Assembly (NCBI GenBank): GCA_938007995.1
Contig: CALLLW010000087.1
Coordinates: 1-58,563 of the forward strand
Length of the DNA stretch: 58,563 nucleotides
Source: an uncultured Granulosicoccaceae bacterium
GTDB lineage: Bacteria > Pseudomonadota > Gammaproteobacteria > Granulosicoccales > Granulosicoccaceae
Direction of reading: 5' to 3'
The notes beneath the pieces were generated by a model. That model was given only the letters and a program-made list of their open reading frames with translations, was not told the origin of the DNA and did no database searches. The translations under genes and the position numbers were made by a program. Positions 28,716-37,737 of this stretch are shown piece by piece (positions within the stretch are counted from its first letter, which is position 1; every line of letters starts with the position of its first letter).

Positions 28716-30032
28716 CTAGTTACCGCCAAGCGACTCCATTCGAATACGCGTTACCTTACCAGCGATGACACTCAGGCTTTCAAGCTTTGTTATCGCGTTA
28801 TTCATTGAGCCTTCGGTGATCTTTTTAGTTAACAAAACAATTGGCAGCTTGCCTGAGTTATCAACCGGCTCTTTCTGTACTATCGCTTCAATACTGATGG
28901 CTTCGTCAGCAAGTACTCGTGAGATATCCGCCATCACACCGGGTTTATCTTCTGCAAGAATGCGCAGATAGTATGAGGTTTGGAATTCTTCCGGCTTGAG
29001 CGGATGTGAGTCGACCAGTGCATCATGCTGAAAAGCAAGCGTTGGCACCCTGTTCTCTACACTGGCTGATGCAACACGAACCACGTCCATGATGTCGGCA
29101 ACCACACTTGAGCCGGTCGGCTCAGCGCCTGCACCAGCACCATAGTAAAGCGTCGGACCGACCGCATCAGCCTGCACCAGCACAGCATTCATTACACCAT
29201 TAACATTGGCTATTAAACGACGCTCTGGAATCAGTGTTGGATGGACCCGCAGTTCAATACCATTGCCCGTATCGATTGCCAGCCCAAGATGCTTGATGCG
29301 GTAGCCAAGCTCGCGCGCATACGCGGTGTCTTCTCTGCTGATCGAACTGATACCTTCAATATATACCGCTTCGAACTGCAAAGGCACACCAAAGGCGATT
29401 GAGGCCAGAATAGTAAGCTTATGCGCGGCATCGATACCTTCAACGTCGAAAGTCGGGTCAGCCTCCGCGTAACCAAGCGCTTTGGCGTCCTCGAGCACGT
29501 CTTCGAACTCGCGGCCTTTCTCGAGCATTTCGGTCAGTATGTAATTACAGGTTCCATTGATAATACCGGCGACCCACTGGATACGATTTCCGGCCAGACC
29601 CTCACGAATAGACTTGATGACCGGTATGCCGCCCGCCACTGCGGCTTCAAACGCGACGCTTACACCATGTTCGCGAGCGGCATCGAAAATTTCTGCACCA
29701 TGACAGGCAACCAGCGCTTTGTTTGCAGTCACCACATGCTTGCCGTTGGCAATTGCTGTGGTTAACAAGGTCCGGGCTGGCTCATCACCTCCCATCACTT
29801 CAACGACTACATCTATCTCTGGATCGTTGACGATAGATTCTGAATCGGTGGTCAGCTCAACTTCGGCGAGCAGCGGATCAAGCTCACGATTGACGTTGCG
29901 AACCGAAGCGGACTTGACGATGATGTCACGGCCTATGCGACGGCTGATTTCTGCGGCGTTCCTTTTTATTACAGTCGCCGCGCCCTGTCCAACAGTACCA
30001 AAGCCCAGAAATCCGATTTTGACAGGTTTCAA
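28716..30032 (-). CDS. hom: Homoserine dehydrogenase
   Basis: NAD(P)-dependent reduction of aspartate semialdehyde to homoserine, towards threonine and methionine. The 438 residues are the usual length of the monofunctional enzyme. GFGTVGQG (residues 10-17) binds the nucleotide. VVTANKALVA, GIINGTCNYILTEM and GYAEADPTFDVEGIDAAHK form the catalytic domain. The last 85 residues are an ACT domain (YYLRILAEDKPGVMADIS), the likely threonine-feedback site. No thrB or thrC follows. Confidence 0.96.
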   Translation of the reverse strand: MKPVKIGFLGFGTVGQGAATVIKRNAAEISRRIGRDIIVKSASVRNVNRELDPLLAEVELTTDSESIVNDPEIDVVVEVMGGDEPARTLLTTAIANGKHVVTANKALVACHGAEIFDAAREHGVSVAFEAAVAGGIPVIKSIREGLAGNRIQWVAGIINGTCNYILTEMLEKGREFEDVLEDAKALGYAEADPTFDVEGIDAAHKLTILASIAFGVPLQFEAVYIEGISSISREDTAYARELGYRIKHLGLAIDTGNGIELRVHPTLIPERRLIANVNGVMNAVLVQADAVGPTLYYGAGAGAEPTGSSVVADIMDVVRVASASVENRVPTLAFQHDALVDSHPLKPEEFQTSYYLRILAEDKPGVMADISRVLADEAISIEAIVQKEPVDNSGKLPIVLLTKKITEGSMNNAITKLESLSVIAGKVTRIRMESLGGN

Positions 30033-30138
30033 TTGCTCTACTAGCTCCGTATTGGTGTATGTGTAGCCCGGCAGTTATTATACCTGCAAGTCACCCGAAA
30101 AGATCTGATAAAACCCGGCCGCTCGCCAGACAATTCCT

Positions 30139-30510
30139 ATGAAATTCACTCTCGATAACCCAGCCGCCGACTATGTTTTCGGCCACTATGGCGATGGCCG
30201 TCTGAAAGTTAATCAAACTGACTACGACGCCAGCCTGATAATTTTTCCGGATACCCTGATAACCGACTGGCCCGTCAATAATCTTGATGACATGAGCATC
30301 AGCCATTTCGACGAAATCATCAGCCGTAACCCCGACATCGTGCTGCTTGGCACTGGCGTGAAACAGCGATTTCCTTCTGTGGAATTTCGTCGCAATCTGG
30401 TTCAGGCAGGGCTGAACCTGGAGATCATGGACAGTGCAGCTGCCTGCCGCACCTACAATCTGCTCGTGTCAGAAGGCAGAGATGTTGCCGCTGCGGTGAT
30501 TATTTATTGA
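30139..30510 (+). CDS. Mth938-like domain protein
   Basis: The 123-residue protein has the Mth938/DUF498 fold signature: DTLITDWP, PDIVLLGTG, LNLEIMDSAAACRTYN and a hydrophobic end. Members are small soluble proteins of unknown reaction (the human relative NDUFAF3 helps complex I assembly). It diverges from hom with about 105 bases between starts. Confidence 0.88.
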   Translation: MKFTLDNPAADYVFGHYGDGRLKVNQTDYDASLIIFPDTLITDWPVNNLDDMSISHFDEIISRNPDIVLLGTGVKQRFPSVEFRRNLVQAGLNLEIMDSAAACRTYNLLVSEGRDVAAAVIIY

Positions 30511-30632
30511 AATGGCTCACTAAATTCGGGCAGCGTACTCACAGTGCAATCGATTTTGCGTTGTGATTAACAGTCCCAATGAACCAAATATGAAACACTA
30601 TGCTCAGCATTTGAAACAAATGGAGCTGCTAC

Positions 30633-30794
30633 ATGATTAACGATACGCCAAAAAGCCCAAAGCCAAGAATTACGCAAAACATCAAACCGGGGCCAAAGAC
30701 CGCTTATCAGGGTGGATTCCACCTGAAAACCACAGAGAAGCGTAAAAACAGCGCCAGCAAAAGAAGCAGCGCCCAGACTTTCACTTGCGGTTAG
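30633..30794 (+). CDS. Candidate 53-residue basic protein
   Basis: ATG at 30633, GGAG seven bases upstream, stop TAG at 30792-30794. The product is strongly basic, rich in Lys, Ser and Pro (begins MINDTPKSPKPR, ends QTFTCG), with no signal peptide or membrane segment. I do not recognise it. Support is the good ribosome-binding site and its place in an otherwise empty 490-base gap. Against it are its small size and the unstable DNA just downstream. Confidence 0.4.
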   Translation: MINDTPKSPKPRITQNIKPGPKTAYQGGFHLKTTEKRKNSASKRSSAQTFTCG

Positions 30795-30802
30795 TTGCCA
30801 GC

Positions 30803-30901
30803 CAAACTATCGGGCAAACTATCGGGCAAACTGTTAGCCTGGCCCGGAAATACAGGCCCGGAAATACACGGGCATAGAAGCGCAAGGGCATAGAAGCGGA
30901 A
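30803..30901. repeat. Three consecutive tandem duplications (12, 14 and 16 bp)
   Basis: CAAACTATCGGG is present twice plus a half copy (30803-30832). GGCCCGGAAATACA is present twice, perfectly (30841-30868). A 16-bp unit, GGGCATAGAAGCGCAA, is present twice with one difference (30870-30901). The units are unrelated to each other and lie end to end in non-coding DNA. Confidence 0.85.
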
Positions 30902-30999
30902 AGGCCCGGCCGGGTCGCAGTTCACGGGTTTTCAACACGCTGCCAGGTCCAGTTGCTGGCCCGGTTGCTTTTGCAAACCAGACTCCGCGCGGGCACTGC

Positions 31000-31764
31000 T
31001 TAAAAGTGCCCGGTTAAGGCGATATAAGCACCTTCAAGTGTTGCATCAGACTGCCAGTCATCGATATCTTCTATCTGTAGAGAGAGTCGACGCACGCCGC
31101 CCTGAACTCCAATATCCACGAGCGGTATTAAATCTACCTCAAGGTGCAGATAGGCTTCCAGATCAGTCAGGTTATTACCTTCGAATGAAATAACATTGCC
31201 GCGCAATCCTGCGGCCAGACCTGAAAATGGTAAATCGAATCGGGCGTGCCCGTAGGCCATAGGCAGGATTTGATCAATATCAAGCTGATCTGACAGTCCG
31301 CTGCGTTCTCTTGCAGAGACAAATCCGTCCAGTTGTCGCGCCGTGAGCCCCAGATCGAGCGACACCCAGTTGTCGAGCAGTTCGTAGTATACGGTGCCAT
31401 CGAGTGAAGTCAGATCAACCTGGGCATCAACCTCACCACTAAAATTTATAATGCCACCCAAAGAGCCGGTGGCTGATTCTGAACTGCCGCTCCAGGTGAG
31501 TGGTGTGACTCTCAATTGAACGTTCGGCAGCAACGGAATCGGATGCTCAATGGCCACCAATACAGATGTGCTCTCGCCTTTCTCACCGTTGAACTCAGTT
31601 GAAAAGTCGAATGCACTGGCGTCCTGACCGATGGTACCAGCCAGTTCCGGTTGCCAGATATGTGCACTGCCGTGGAGGCCGAATATTGTATCAGCATGTG
31701 CAGACCCGGAAACACACAGACATATCGCAATTCTTTTGAGTAAGTTCGACAAGCCAGAAACCAT
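31000..31764 (-). CDS. TIGR04219-type outer-membrane beta-barrel protein
   Basis: Taking Met-Val-Ser-Gly as start gives a signal peptide ending GSAHA and a mature protein of about 230 residues. It has alternating beta strands ending in Phe, as expected for a small outer-membrane barrel. GSAHIWQPELAGTIG, HPIPLLPNVQLRVTPLTW, DGTVYYELLDNWVSLDLG and AYGHARFDLPFSGL fit the TIGR04219 family, whose function is unknown. The longer upstream start lacks a signal peptide. Confidence 0.8.
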   Translation of the reverse strand: MVSGLSNLLKRIAICLCVSGSAHADTIFGLHGSAHIWQPELAGTIGQDASAFDFSTEFNGEKGESTSVLVAIEHPIPLLPNVQLRVTPLTWSGSSESATGSLGGIINFSGEVDAQVDLTSLDGTVYYELLDNWVSLDLGLTARQLDGFVSARERSGLSDQLDIDQILPMAYGHARFDLPFSGLAAGLRGNVISFEGNNLTDLEAYLHLEVDLIPLVDIGVQGGVRRLSLQIEDIDDWQSDATLEGAYIALTGHF

Positions 31765-31950
31765 TCTGCGATCAACATCGCCATCACTTCGGTGATGAAC
31801 AGTGTCCGGGAATACGCATTGTTCAGTAACAGGGGTTAAAGTAGGCATAAAATTTTCTGCTTCATTGTTAGGGAATCATATGCATTTTTGAATCCTGATA
31901 CGTCAATCCAATATTGCCGATGACTGCGGTAGTTCGTGATGCAAACTGGC

Positions 31951-32622
31951 TCAGCTGTTGGCTCCACGCAGTTCTTCTATGAACTGATTAGATTCTGCGA
32001 TTGACCTGTTCATCTCCCGGATAAGCAACGCTATGTCATCTTCCAGCGATGCAAATTCACCACGCAACGAACCGATCGCCTGTGCATTCAGGTTATGCTT
32101 TAGAAACAATACGTTGTCTCTAAAGGTGCGCAAGACCGGTTGCATGCTCTGCTCAGACTGACGCATAGTCGATAACATACCGCTGTAACGACTCCTTGTT
32201 TCGCGCAACTGAGAAGCGCTGGTGCGTTTAAAATCAGGATTGGTGAACTGCGCTATCTCGGCTTCCCATTCTTTGAACAGCGCTTCTGCAACAGATTCAA
32301 CACTGTTAATCCTGTCGGTTACAGCTTCAGCGGCATCCTGACTGCCTTCATATTCTGCACTGAGTTTGTCATAAGCCTGTTTGAGGTCGGTGTTCTGCAA
32401 TGACACGATAGAGCCAAATTGCTCCAGCGCGTCCTTGAATTCTTCTTGAGCATCTTCCTGAGAGTCGCGCGTTTTCTCGACTCTGCTCACCAGAATATCG
32501 CGCTTGTGTATACCCGCTTTATCCCAGGCGTTGTAATACGCCGAGGCACAGCCGGTAAGCAGTGAAAAGATGACGGCCAACAGTGGCAACGCAGTAAGGT
32601 TCATCTGTAATCTGTTTCTCAT
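31951..32622 (-). CDS. DUF2959 lipoprotein
   Basis: A lipoprotein signal ends LLTGCASAYYNAWDK. The remaining 195 residues are almost entirely helical coiled coil with the DUF2959 hallmark HKRDILVSRVEKTRDSQ and FKDALEQFGSI. Members are periplasmic or outer-membrane attached and uncharacterised. It stands alone on the minus strand. Confidence 0.87.
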   Translation of the reverse strand: MRNRLQMNLTALPLLAVIFSLLTGCASAYYNAWDKAGIHKRDILVSRVEKTRDSQEDAQEEFKDALEQFGSIVSLQNTDLKQAYDKLSAEYEGSQDAAEAVTDRINSVESVAEALFKEWEAEIAQFTNPDFKRTSASQLRETRSRYSGMLSTMRQSEQSMQPVLRTFRDNVLFLKHNLNAQAIGSLRGEFASLEDDIALLIREMNRSIAESNQFIEELRGANS

Positions 32623-32724
32623 AAAATTCTCCTGCTAACAAATACCCTTATTTTACACCATGCATGAGGTCGGGAGGCACATCCACAGATCTGCCAGCCA
32701 GTTACCAGACTGATATACCGGGCG

Positions 32725-33699
32725 TTAAATCGTCAGATCCAGCAAACCCGCCACCTCTGCTAACAGCTTCGCGGCAATATGAGCGTCAACTGACATTAAT
32801 TTGTCGGCAAATCCGAGGCAGCCACCAAGACCACCCGTGTGGATAAAAACACAGTCTCCAGCGCCGTGAACTACCGAGTTTTGCTTAAGCAAAGATAGTA
32901 GCGCCTTGCCATTATAGACGGGATCGAGAATTACACCGGTGTCATCATAGACTTTAAGCACAAACTCCAGCAGCGCCAGGTCGGTGTGCGCATAACGTGT
33001 TGGATACGCCGGTGGCAGTAGCCGCCAGGTAGCGGGCGCATCGGCAGCGACCCAACGCTTAACCGAGGCTTGCAAACGATCATCCACAACAACAGGCACG
33101 CCGGTAACACACTGTCCGTCCACTGCACCGTTGACAATACCGGCCATTGTCGCGCCTGTACCAACTGCAAGCACAAGATTAGCAGGTGGTCGCTCGTGGC
33201 AACGATTGAGTAATGCAGTAATTTCTGCGCAGGATTGAACTGCCTGTCGATTCGACCCACCTTCCGGCAACCAGCCATCACAACGGAATTTTGTTAGCAG
33301 CTCTTCAACATAGGATTGCTCGTATCGCAGACGGTATTCTGCACGCGAGACATAGTGAACCTCCAGACCGTGATCGACAGCATCATCGAGTAACAAACTA
33401 CCGCTTAAGGGTTCGCCGCGCACCACAGCGACAGCTTGTAGATTCTGCGCCTGACAAGCCAGCGCAAACGCATGCAGATGGTTTGACCACAACCCACCAA
33501 AGCTCAAAACTCTGCCAGCCCCCTGTTGCCTCAGTTTTTGTAAGTTACTTATCAACTTAAACTGCTTGTTCCCGCAACATTTTAAGGTCAGCAGATCGGT
33601 TCTGAAAATGCGAATCTGATCATTAAATTCAGTCAGTAAGTCCACGGTTTTAACGTTGCACACCCCCACCTGCCTCTTGCACTTAACTTTGAAAAACAA
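32725..33699 (-). CDS. PLP enzyme, D-cysteine desulfhydrase / ACC deaminase family
   Basis: A fold-type II pyridoxal-phosphate enzyme. The PLP lysine is in GNKQFKL (family GNKxxKL). FGGLWSNHLHAFA corresponds to the substrate loop S-N-H, and VLAVGTGATMAGIV is the phosphate-binding glycine loop. The C-terminal VFIHTGGLGGCLGF is typical. The family includes D-cysteine desulfhydrase and 1-aminocyclopropane-1-carboxylate deaminase, and the sequence alone does not decide between them. The Cys-rich N-terminal 15 residues are poorly conserved, so the start may be later. Confidence 0.82.
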   Translation of the reverse strand: MFFKVKCKRQVGVCNVKTVDLLTEFNDQIRIFRTDLLTLKCCGNKQFKLISNLQKLRQQGAGRVLSFGGLWSNHLHAFALACQAQNLQAVAVVRGEPLSGSLLLDDAVDHGLEVHYVSRAEYRLRYEQSYVEELLTKFRCDGWLPEGGSNRQAVQSCAEITALLNRCHERPPANLVLAVGTGATMAGIVNGAVDGQCVTGVPVVVDDRLQASVKRWVAADAPATWRLLPPAYPTRYAHTDLALLEFVLKVYDDTGVILDPVYNGKALLSLLKQNSVVHGAGDCVFIHTGGLGGCLGFADKLMSVDAHIAAKLLAEVAGLLDLTI

Positions 33700-33831
33700 C
33701 GTGTTCCGTTGATGTATTGAGGCAGCGTATAAGCAGTTGGCCGCAGGCGCCTCCTAAAGATACCAGCGATGCGCCGATACCCTCACAAGCTCAAAAAAAT
33801 GAGCATATCCGGCGCTGACCAAGAGCTAATA

Positions 33832-35517
33832 ATGACAACAATAAACCGACGTGCATTTTTAAAAAACACACTCGCTGTATCGTTGAGTGGCTCTTCTATT
33901 GTATCCGGCACCACAGCCTTTGCTGCACAACTACCAGACGATCATCTTAAGGCATTTTTAAACAGCTCGAAGAATTCGATAGCAGGCATTGAGCTGCGCC
34001 ATAAGCGCAGAGTGGCAAAGGTATATACACAAAGAGGGTTTGTGCCGCTATGGTCTGAGCACGGGCAGTATACCAACACCAGTACTGCGATAGTCAGCAG
34101 ACTGAAGAATGCGTCTTTGCTAGGACTACACCCCTCAAGCTATTACCCGCAGATACTCACCAGCTGGCTGCATATGCAGGACCCGCAAACATCCACTCAG
34201 GTAGAGCTGGTACTTACAGATTCGCTATTTGAATTTTTTGACAATCTTGCGAACGGTCAAACCGGTAAGCGCCCGGGCGATGCCGAATCATGGTTTGCCA
34301 AACAGGCAGCCACCGATATTAATACCATCACTGACAACTTCTTTGGCGGCAGCGTATCCTTCCGGCAAACAATGAACAACCTGCAGCCTGCCACTGCGCA
34401 CTATAACAAACTGCTGGTAGCCCTCGCCGGGCAGAAGGAGATCCTTGCTGATGGCGGTTACCTGAAAGTCAGCAAAGGCGCATCGCTTTCAGCGGGAATG
34501 CAAGATCCCCGTGCTACGCAGTTACGCTCACGCCTTTGGCAAAGCGGAGACTACACCAACACGCTTTCAAGCAACTCGGATAACTTTGATCCGTGGCTTG
34601 AAGATGGATTGAAAAGTTTTCAACGCCGCCACGGCCTTGAGGACGATGGCGTACTCGGGCCAAACACGCTCAAAGCTCTAAACACTCCGGTTGAAGATCG
34701 AATTGCCCAGATTGAGATTAATCTCGATCGATGGCGCTGGCTACCGCAGGATCTTGGCGACAGCCATATCATTGTAAACACAGCCGGATTTCAAATGGAT
34801 GTTGTGTTGCATGGCTCCACTGCGTTACACATGAACGTGGTTGTTGGCAAGCCAAAACACAAGACACCGGTGTTCTCTGAAACGATGGAGCATCTGGTTT
34901 TTAATCCTACCTGGAATGTACCGAAAAGCATCACCCGCAACGAGCTACTGCCAAAGGAGCTTAATAACCCGGGCTATTTACAGAGCAATAATTTTGTCGC
35001 TATCTCGCATAGCGATAAAAGCACAAGATCAATTGATAGTTTTGCACAGCACGAGCTGGAGCCTTCAAGCTTTATCTCTCGCTACAGGCTAATGCAAAAA
35101 GCCGGAAAAAATAATGCGCTTGGTACCGTTAAGTTCATGCTGCCAAACAAGCATGCAATCTACCTGCATGATACCAACGCAAAAAGCCTGTTTCAGAAAA
35201 CAACCCGCGCCTATAGCCACGGTTGCGTGAGAGTAGCAGACCCGGTACAGCTCGCAAAAACTCTGTTGGTTAATGAAGGTCACTCAGAGCAGAGCGTGGA
35301 AGATAGATTTGCAACATCTGCAACCAAAACAATTAACCTGGATAATCCGTTACCCATACATATGACCTACCAGACCGCCTGGGTTGATCAGCACGGTGCG
35401 CTTAATTTTAGAAACGATATTTACGGTCATGATAAGTATGCTTTGCGCAACTACCAGCGTCAGCGCCCCTCGCTGGAGCACACCGAAAACCAGCTACTCA
35501 CCCTGCTTGACAGGTAG
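33832..35517 (+). CDS. YcbB-type L,D-transpeptidase with twin-arginine signal
   Basis: Forms 3-3 crosslinks in peptidoglycan. Starting at MTTINRRAFLK gives a Tat-type signal peptide. An upstream in-frame ATG exists but would move RRAFLK away from the end. Domains in order: an N-terminal scaffold region (RGFVPLWSEHGQYT), a peptidoglycan-binding domain (LKSFQRRHGLEDDGVLGP), and the YkuD catalytic domain with MNVVVGKPKHKTPVF, FNPTWNVPKSI and the active-site SHGCVRV. The length of 561 residues suits LdtD/YcbB proteins. Confidence 0.9.
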   Translation: MTTINRRAFLKNTLAVSLSGSSIVSGTTAFAAQLPDDHLKAFLNSSKNSIAGIELRHKRRVAKVYTQRGFVPLWSEHGQYTNTSTAIVSRLKNASLLGLHPSSYYPQILTSWLHMQDPQTSTQVELVLTDSLFEFFDNLANGQTGKRPGDAESWFAKQAATDINTITDNFFGGSVSFRQTMNNLQPATAHYNKLLVALAGQKEILADGGYLKVSKGASLSAGMQDPRATQLRSRLWQSGDYTNTLSSNSDNFDPWLEDGLKSFQRRHGLEDDGVLGPNTLKALNTPVEDRIAQIEINLDRWRWLPQDLGDSHIIVNTAGFQMDVVLHGSTALHMNVVVGKPKHKTPVFSETMEHLVFNPTWNVPKSITRNELLPKELNNPGYLQSNNFVAISHSDKSTRSIDSFAQHELEPSSFISRYRLMQKAGKNNALGTVKFMLPNKHAIYLHDTNAKSLFQKTTRAYSHGCVRVADPVQLAKTLLVNEGHSEQSVEDRFATSATKTINLDNPLPIHMTYQTAWVDQHGALNFRNDIYGHDKYALRNYQRQRPSLEHTENQLLTLLDR

Positions 35518-35842
35518 CCTGCGCAAAATAGACAAGCCACGAGTTATCACTCTACCGGGCTGAGCAGTCTGGTCGATCTGTCTAAATGAGCTGTCTTACT
35601 GGTCCGTCTAACTGAGACCATGGGGCCATGGCAACTGTTGCAGTACATCTGCATTGCGGCACTCAACGCTGCCTTCCCTGCTCCCGGCCTGGAACCTGAT
35701 ATCCTACTCGATTGAAAGTCGCCTATGTGCCTGCGGATAGCCAGCGACCGCCATGCACAGCAGAATTTCTTCGGCAAATGCATGAACATGGAAGCGCAAC
35801 TGTTTATACTGTGCGTCCGCTCTAGCAATCCAGACAACCCTC
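35518..35842. other. Intergenic region before uraH
   Basis: These 325 bases contain no reading frame that I can support. I see no clear terminator after the transpeptidase and no recognisable regulator site. Confidence 0.5.
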
Positions 35843-36190
35843 ATGGCTGGCCTATCGACCCATATCCTTGACACCAGCATCGGTAAACCCGCCGCCGATG
35901 TGAAGATCGAACTATTTGAAGCAGACAACAAATCCGCGATCGTTACCTGCAGAACCAATGCCGACGGGCGAACTGATGAGCCACTGATAGCACCCGGTAA
36001 TTTAAGAAAGGGAACATTTGAATTGCACTTTCATGCCGGTGACTACTTCACTGCTACAAACAAAGACGCACCGGCCGTACCGTTCCTTGATGTGGTTGTG
36101 ATCAGATTCGGCATCGGACACACCGATCAGCACTATCATGTACCACTGCTGCTATCACCTTTTGGCTATTCAACGTACCGTGGCAGCTAG
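35843..36190 (+). CDS. uraH: 5-hydroxyisourate hydrolase
   Basis: Second step of urate breakdown, hydrolysing 5-hydroxyisourate; a transthyretin-like homotetramer. The 115-residue protein starts with LSTHILDTSIGKPA and ends with the signature YRGS. The catalytic histidines are His7 and one in IGHTDQHYHVPLLLSP. No uricase or decarboxylase gene is adjacent, so the pathway partners must lie elsewhere. No signal peptide is seen. Confidence 0.94.
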   Translation: MAGLSTHILDTSIGKPAADVKIELFEADNKSAIVTCRTNADGRTDEPLIAPGNLRKGTFELHFHAGDYFTATNKDAPAVPFLDVVVIRFGIGHTDQHYHVPLLLSPFGYSTYRGS

Positions 36191-36274
36191 TGGGCCAGTA
36201 GTGTACTTGCTGACTAAAACCAGCTTCGCAACTTCCCGAAATTTATAAACACTTACTAAACCCGGAGACACTGA

Positions 36275-37105
36275 ATGTCTGATCTGGAAAACATCATCAA
36301 TGAAGCCTTTGAACGACGCGCAGAAATATCGCCATCAAGCGTCGATGCAAACACCAAGTCTGCAGTCGAAGAGGCAATCAATCTGATAGATAGCGGCAAA
36401 CAGAGAGTCGCCGAACAGAAAGGTGTGGGTGACTGGAAGGTCAATGAGTGGTTGAAAAAAGCTGTCCTGCTGTCATTCAGAATACGCGACAACGAACCGA
36501 TGGCAGCCGGTGGCTATACCCAGTTTTACGATAAAGTAGACAGCAAATTTACAGGCTATACAGCAGAGCAATTTGCCAGCTCCGGTGTGCGGGTCGTGCC
36601 GCCTGCGGTGGCGCGCAAAGGGTCGTTTATCGCAAGCGATACAGTGTTAATGCCCTCTTATGTGAATATCGGTGCCTACGTTGACAGCGGCACCATGGTA
36701 GACACCTGGGCCACCGTTGGCTCATGCGCGCAAATCGGTAAGAATGTGCATCTATCAGGCGGGGTTGGTATTGGTGGCGTACTTGAACCACTGCAGGCAG
36801 CACCAACAATTATCGAAGATAACTGCTTTATTGGTGCCCGCTCCGAAGTTGTCGAGGGTGTGATCGTCGAGGAAGGTTCAGTGATTTCCATGGGCGTATA
36901 CATCGGCCAGAGCACACGCATATATGATCGTGAAAAAGACGAGGTTATTTATGGCCGTGTACCGGCAGGCTCTGTGGTGGTTTCCGGCAACCTGCCATCT
37001 GATAACGGCAAGTACAGCTTGTATTGCGCTGTAATTGTAAAAACGGTTGATGAAAAAACCCGCAGCAAGGTCGGCATCAACGAACTGCTGCGCACCGTCG
37101 ATTAA
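36275..37105 (+). CDS. dapD: Tetrahydrodipicolinate N-succinyltransferase
   Basis: Succinyl-CoA-dependent step of the lysine and diaminopimelate pathway. The 276 residues equal the family length. An N-terminal helical domain is followed by a left-handed beta-helix of hexapeptides ([20 protein letters not shown], then [18 protein letters not shown]). The C-terminal end [13 protein letters not shown] is typical. It is followed 23 bases later by yffB, a common pair. Confidence 0.96.
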   Translation: MSDLENIINEAFERRAEISPSSVDANTKSAVEEAINLIDSGKQRVAEQKGVGDWKVNEWLKKAVLLSFRIRDNEPMAAGGYTQFYDKVDSKFTGYTAEQFASSGVRVVPPAVARKGSFIASDTVLMPSYVNIGAYVDSGTMVDTWATVGSCAQIGKNVHLSGGVGIGGVLEPLQAAPTIIEDNCFIGARSEVVEGVIVEEGSVISMGVYIGQSTRIYDREKDEVIYGRVPAGSVVVSGNLPSDNGKYSLYCAVIVKTVDEKTRSKVGINELLRTVD

Positions 37106-37128
37106 CTTTTCAGCACACTAATATATCA

Positions 37129-37479
37129 ATGGCCATCACGATCTTCGGTATAAAAAACTGCGACACAATAAAAAAAGCCAGACGATTTCTGGATGAAAAA
37201 GGTATCGACTACAAGTTTCACGACTATCGTGCTGATGGCATTGATGAAAAGCAGATCACTGCGTGGATTAAAAAGCACGGTTGGGAAACCGTGCTGAACA
37301 AGCGCGGCACGACATGGCGTCAGCTTGATAATGAAATCAAGAATTCCACCAATGAAAAAAACGTCGCAAAGCTTCTGGCAGAACAACCGGCGATGATCAA
37401 GCGACCGATACTGATTAGCGGCAAAGAGTCTATAGTCGGTTTCTCATCTGCATCGTATACGGAGTTTTTGCAGCTGTAA
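37129..37479 (+). CDS. yffB: ArsC/Spx-family protein YffB
   Basis: A thioredoxin-fold protein of 116 residues. IFGIKNCDTIKKARRFLDE holds the single active-type cysteine, and KRPILI with the C-terminal VGFSSASYTEFL completes the ArsC-like fold. It lacks the extra arsenate-reductase cysteines and is related to YffB, whose partner is unknown. In many gammaproteobacteria the next gene is dapE; here it is not. Confidence 0.88.
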   Translation: MAITIFGIKNCDTIKKARRFLDEKGIDYKFHDYRADGIDEKQITAWIKKHGWETVLNKRGTTWRQLDNEIKNSTNEKNVAKLLAEQPAMIKRPILISGKESIVGFSSASYTEFLQL

Positions 37480-37509
37480 TCGTCTGATTCAAGCGGTCAT
37501 ACCGGCCAC

Positions 37510-37737
37510 ATGTCAAAGGTCGTTCAGGCAATTGAAAAGCACCTGCTAAGTGAAGGTGATCCGGCTATTGCAGAGCATGCAAAGCGATTTTTTAAAACCG
37601 GCCCAGGTGAATACGGCGAGGGGGATCAGTTCATCGGACTGCGCGTGCCCGTGGTTCGTCAAATCTGCAAAGACTATCGCGGTGACCTGACATTAGCAGA
37701 CCTCACCGACTGCCTTGCCTGCAGTATAAGTTTATGA
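37510..37737 (+). pseudogene. Truncated AlkD-like DNA alkylation-repair protein
   Basis: The 75-residue product (AIAEHAKRFFKTGPGEYGEGD, then FIGLRVPVVRQICKDYRGDL) is the N-terminal part of the AlkC/AlkD HEAT-repeat DNA glycosylase family, normally about 230 residues. Similarity fades at about residue 65 and a stop follows. The frame runs six bases into the convergent phyH. I see no continuation in other frames, so the rest was deleted rather than frameshifted. Confidence 0.75.
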
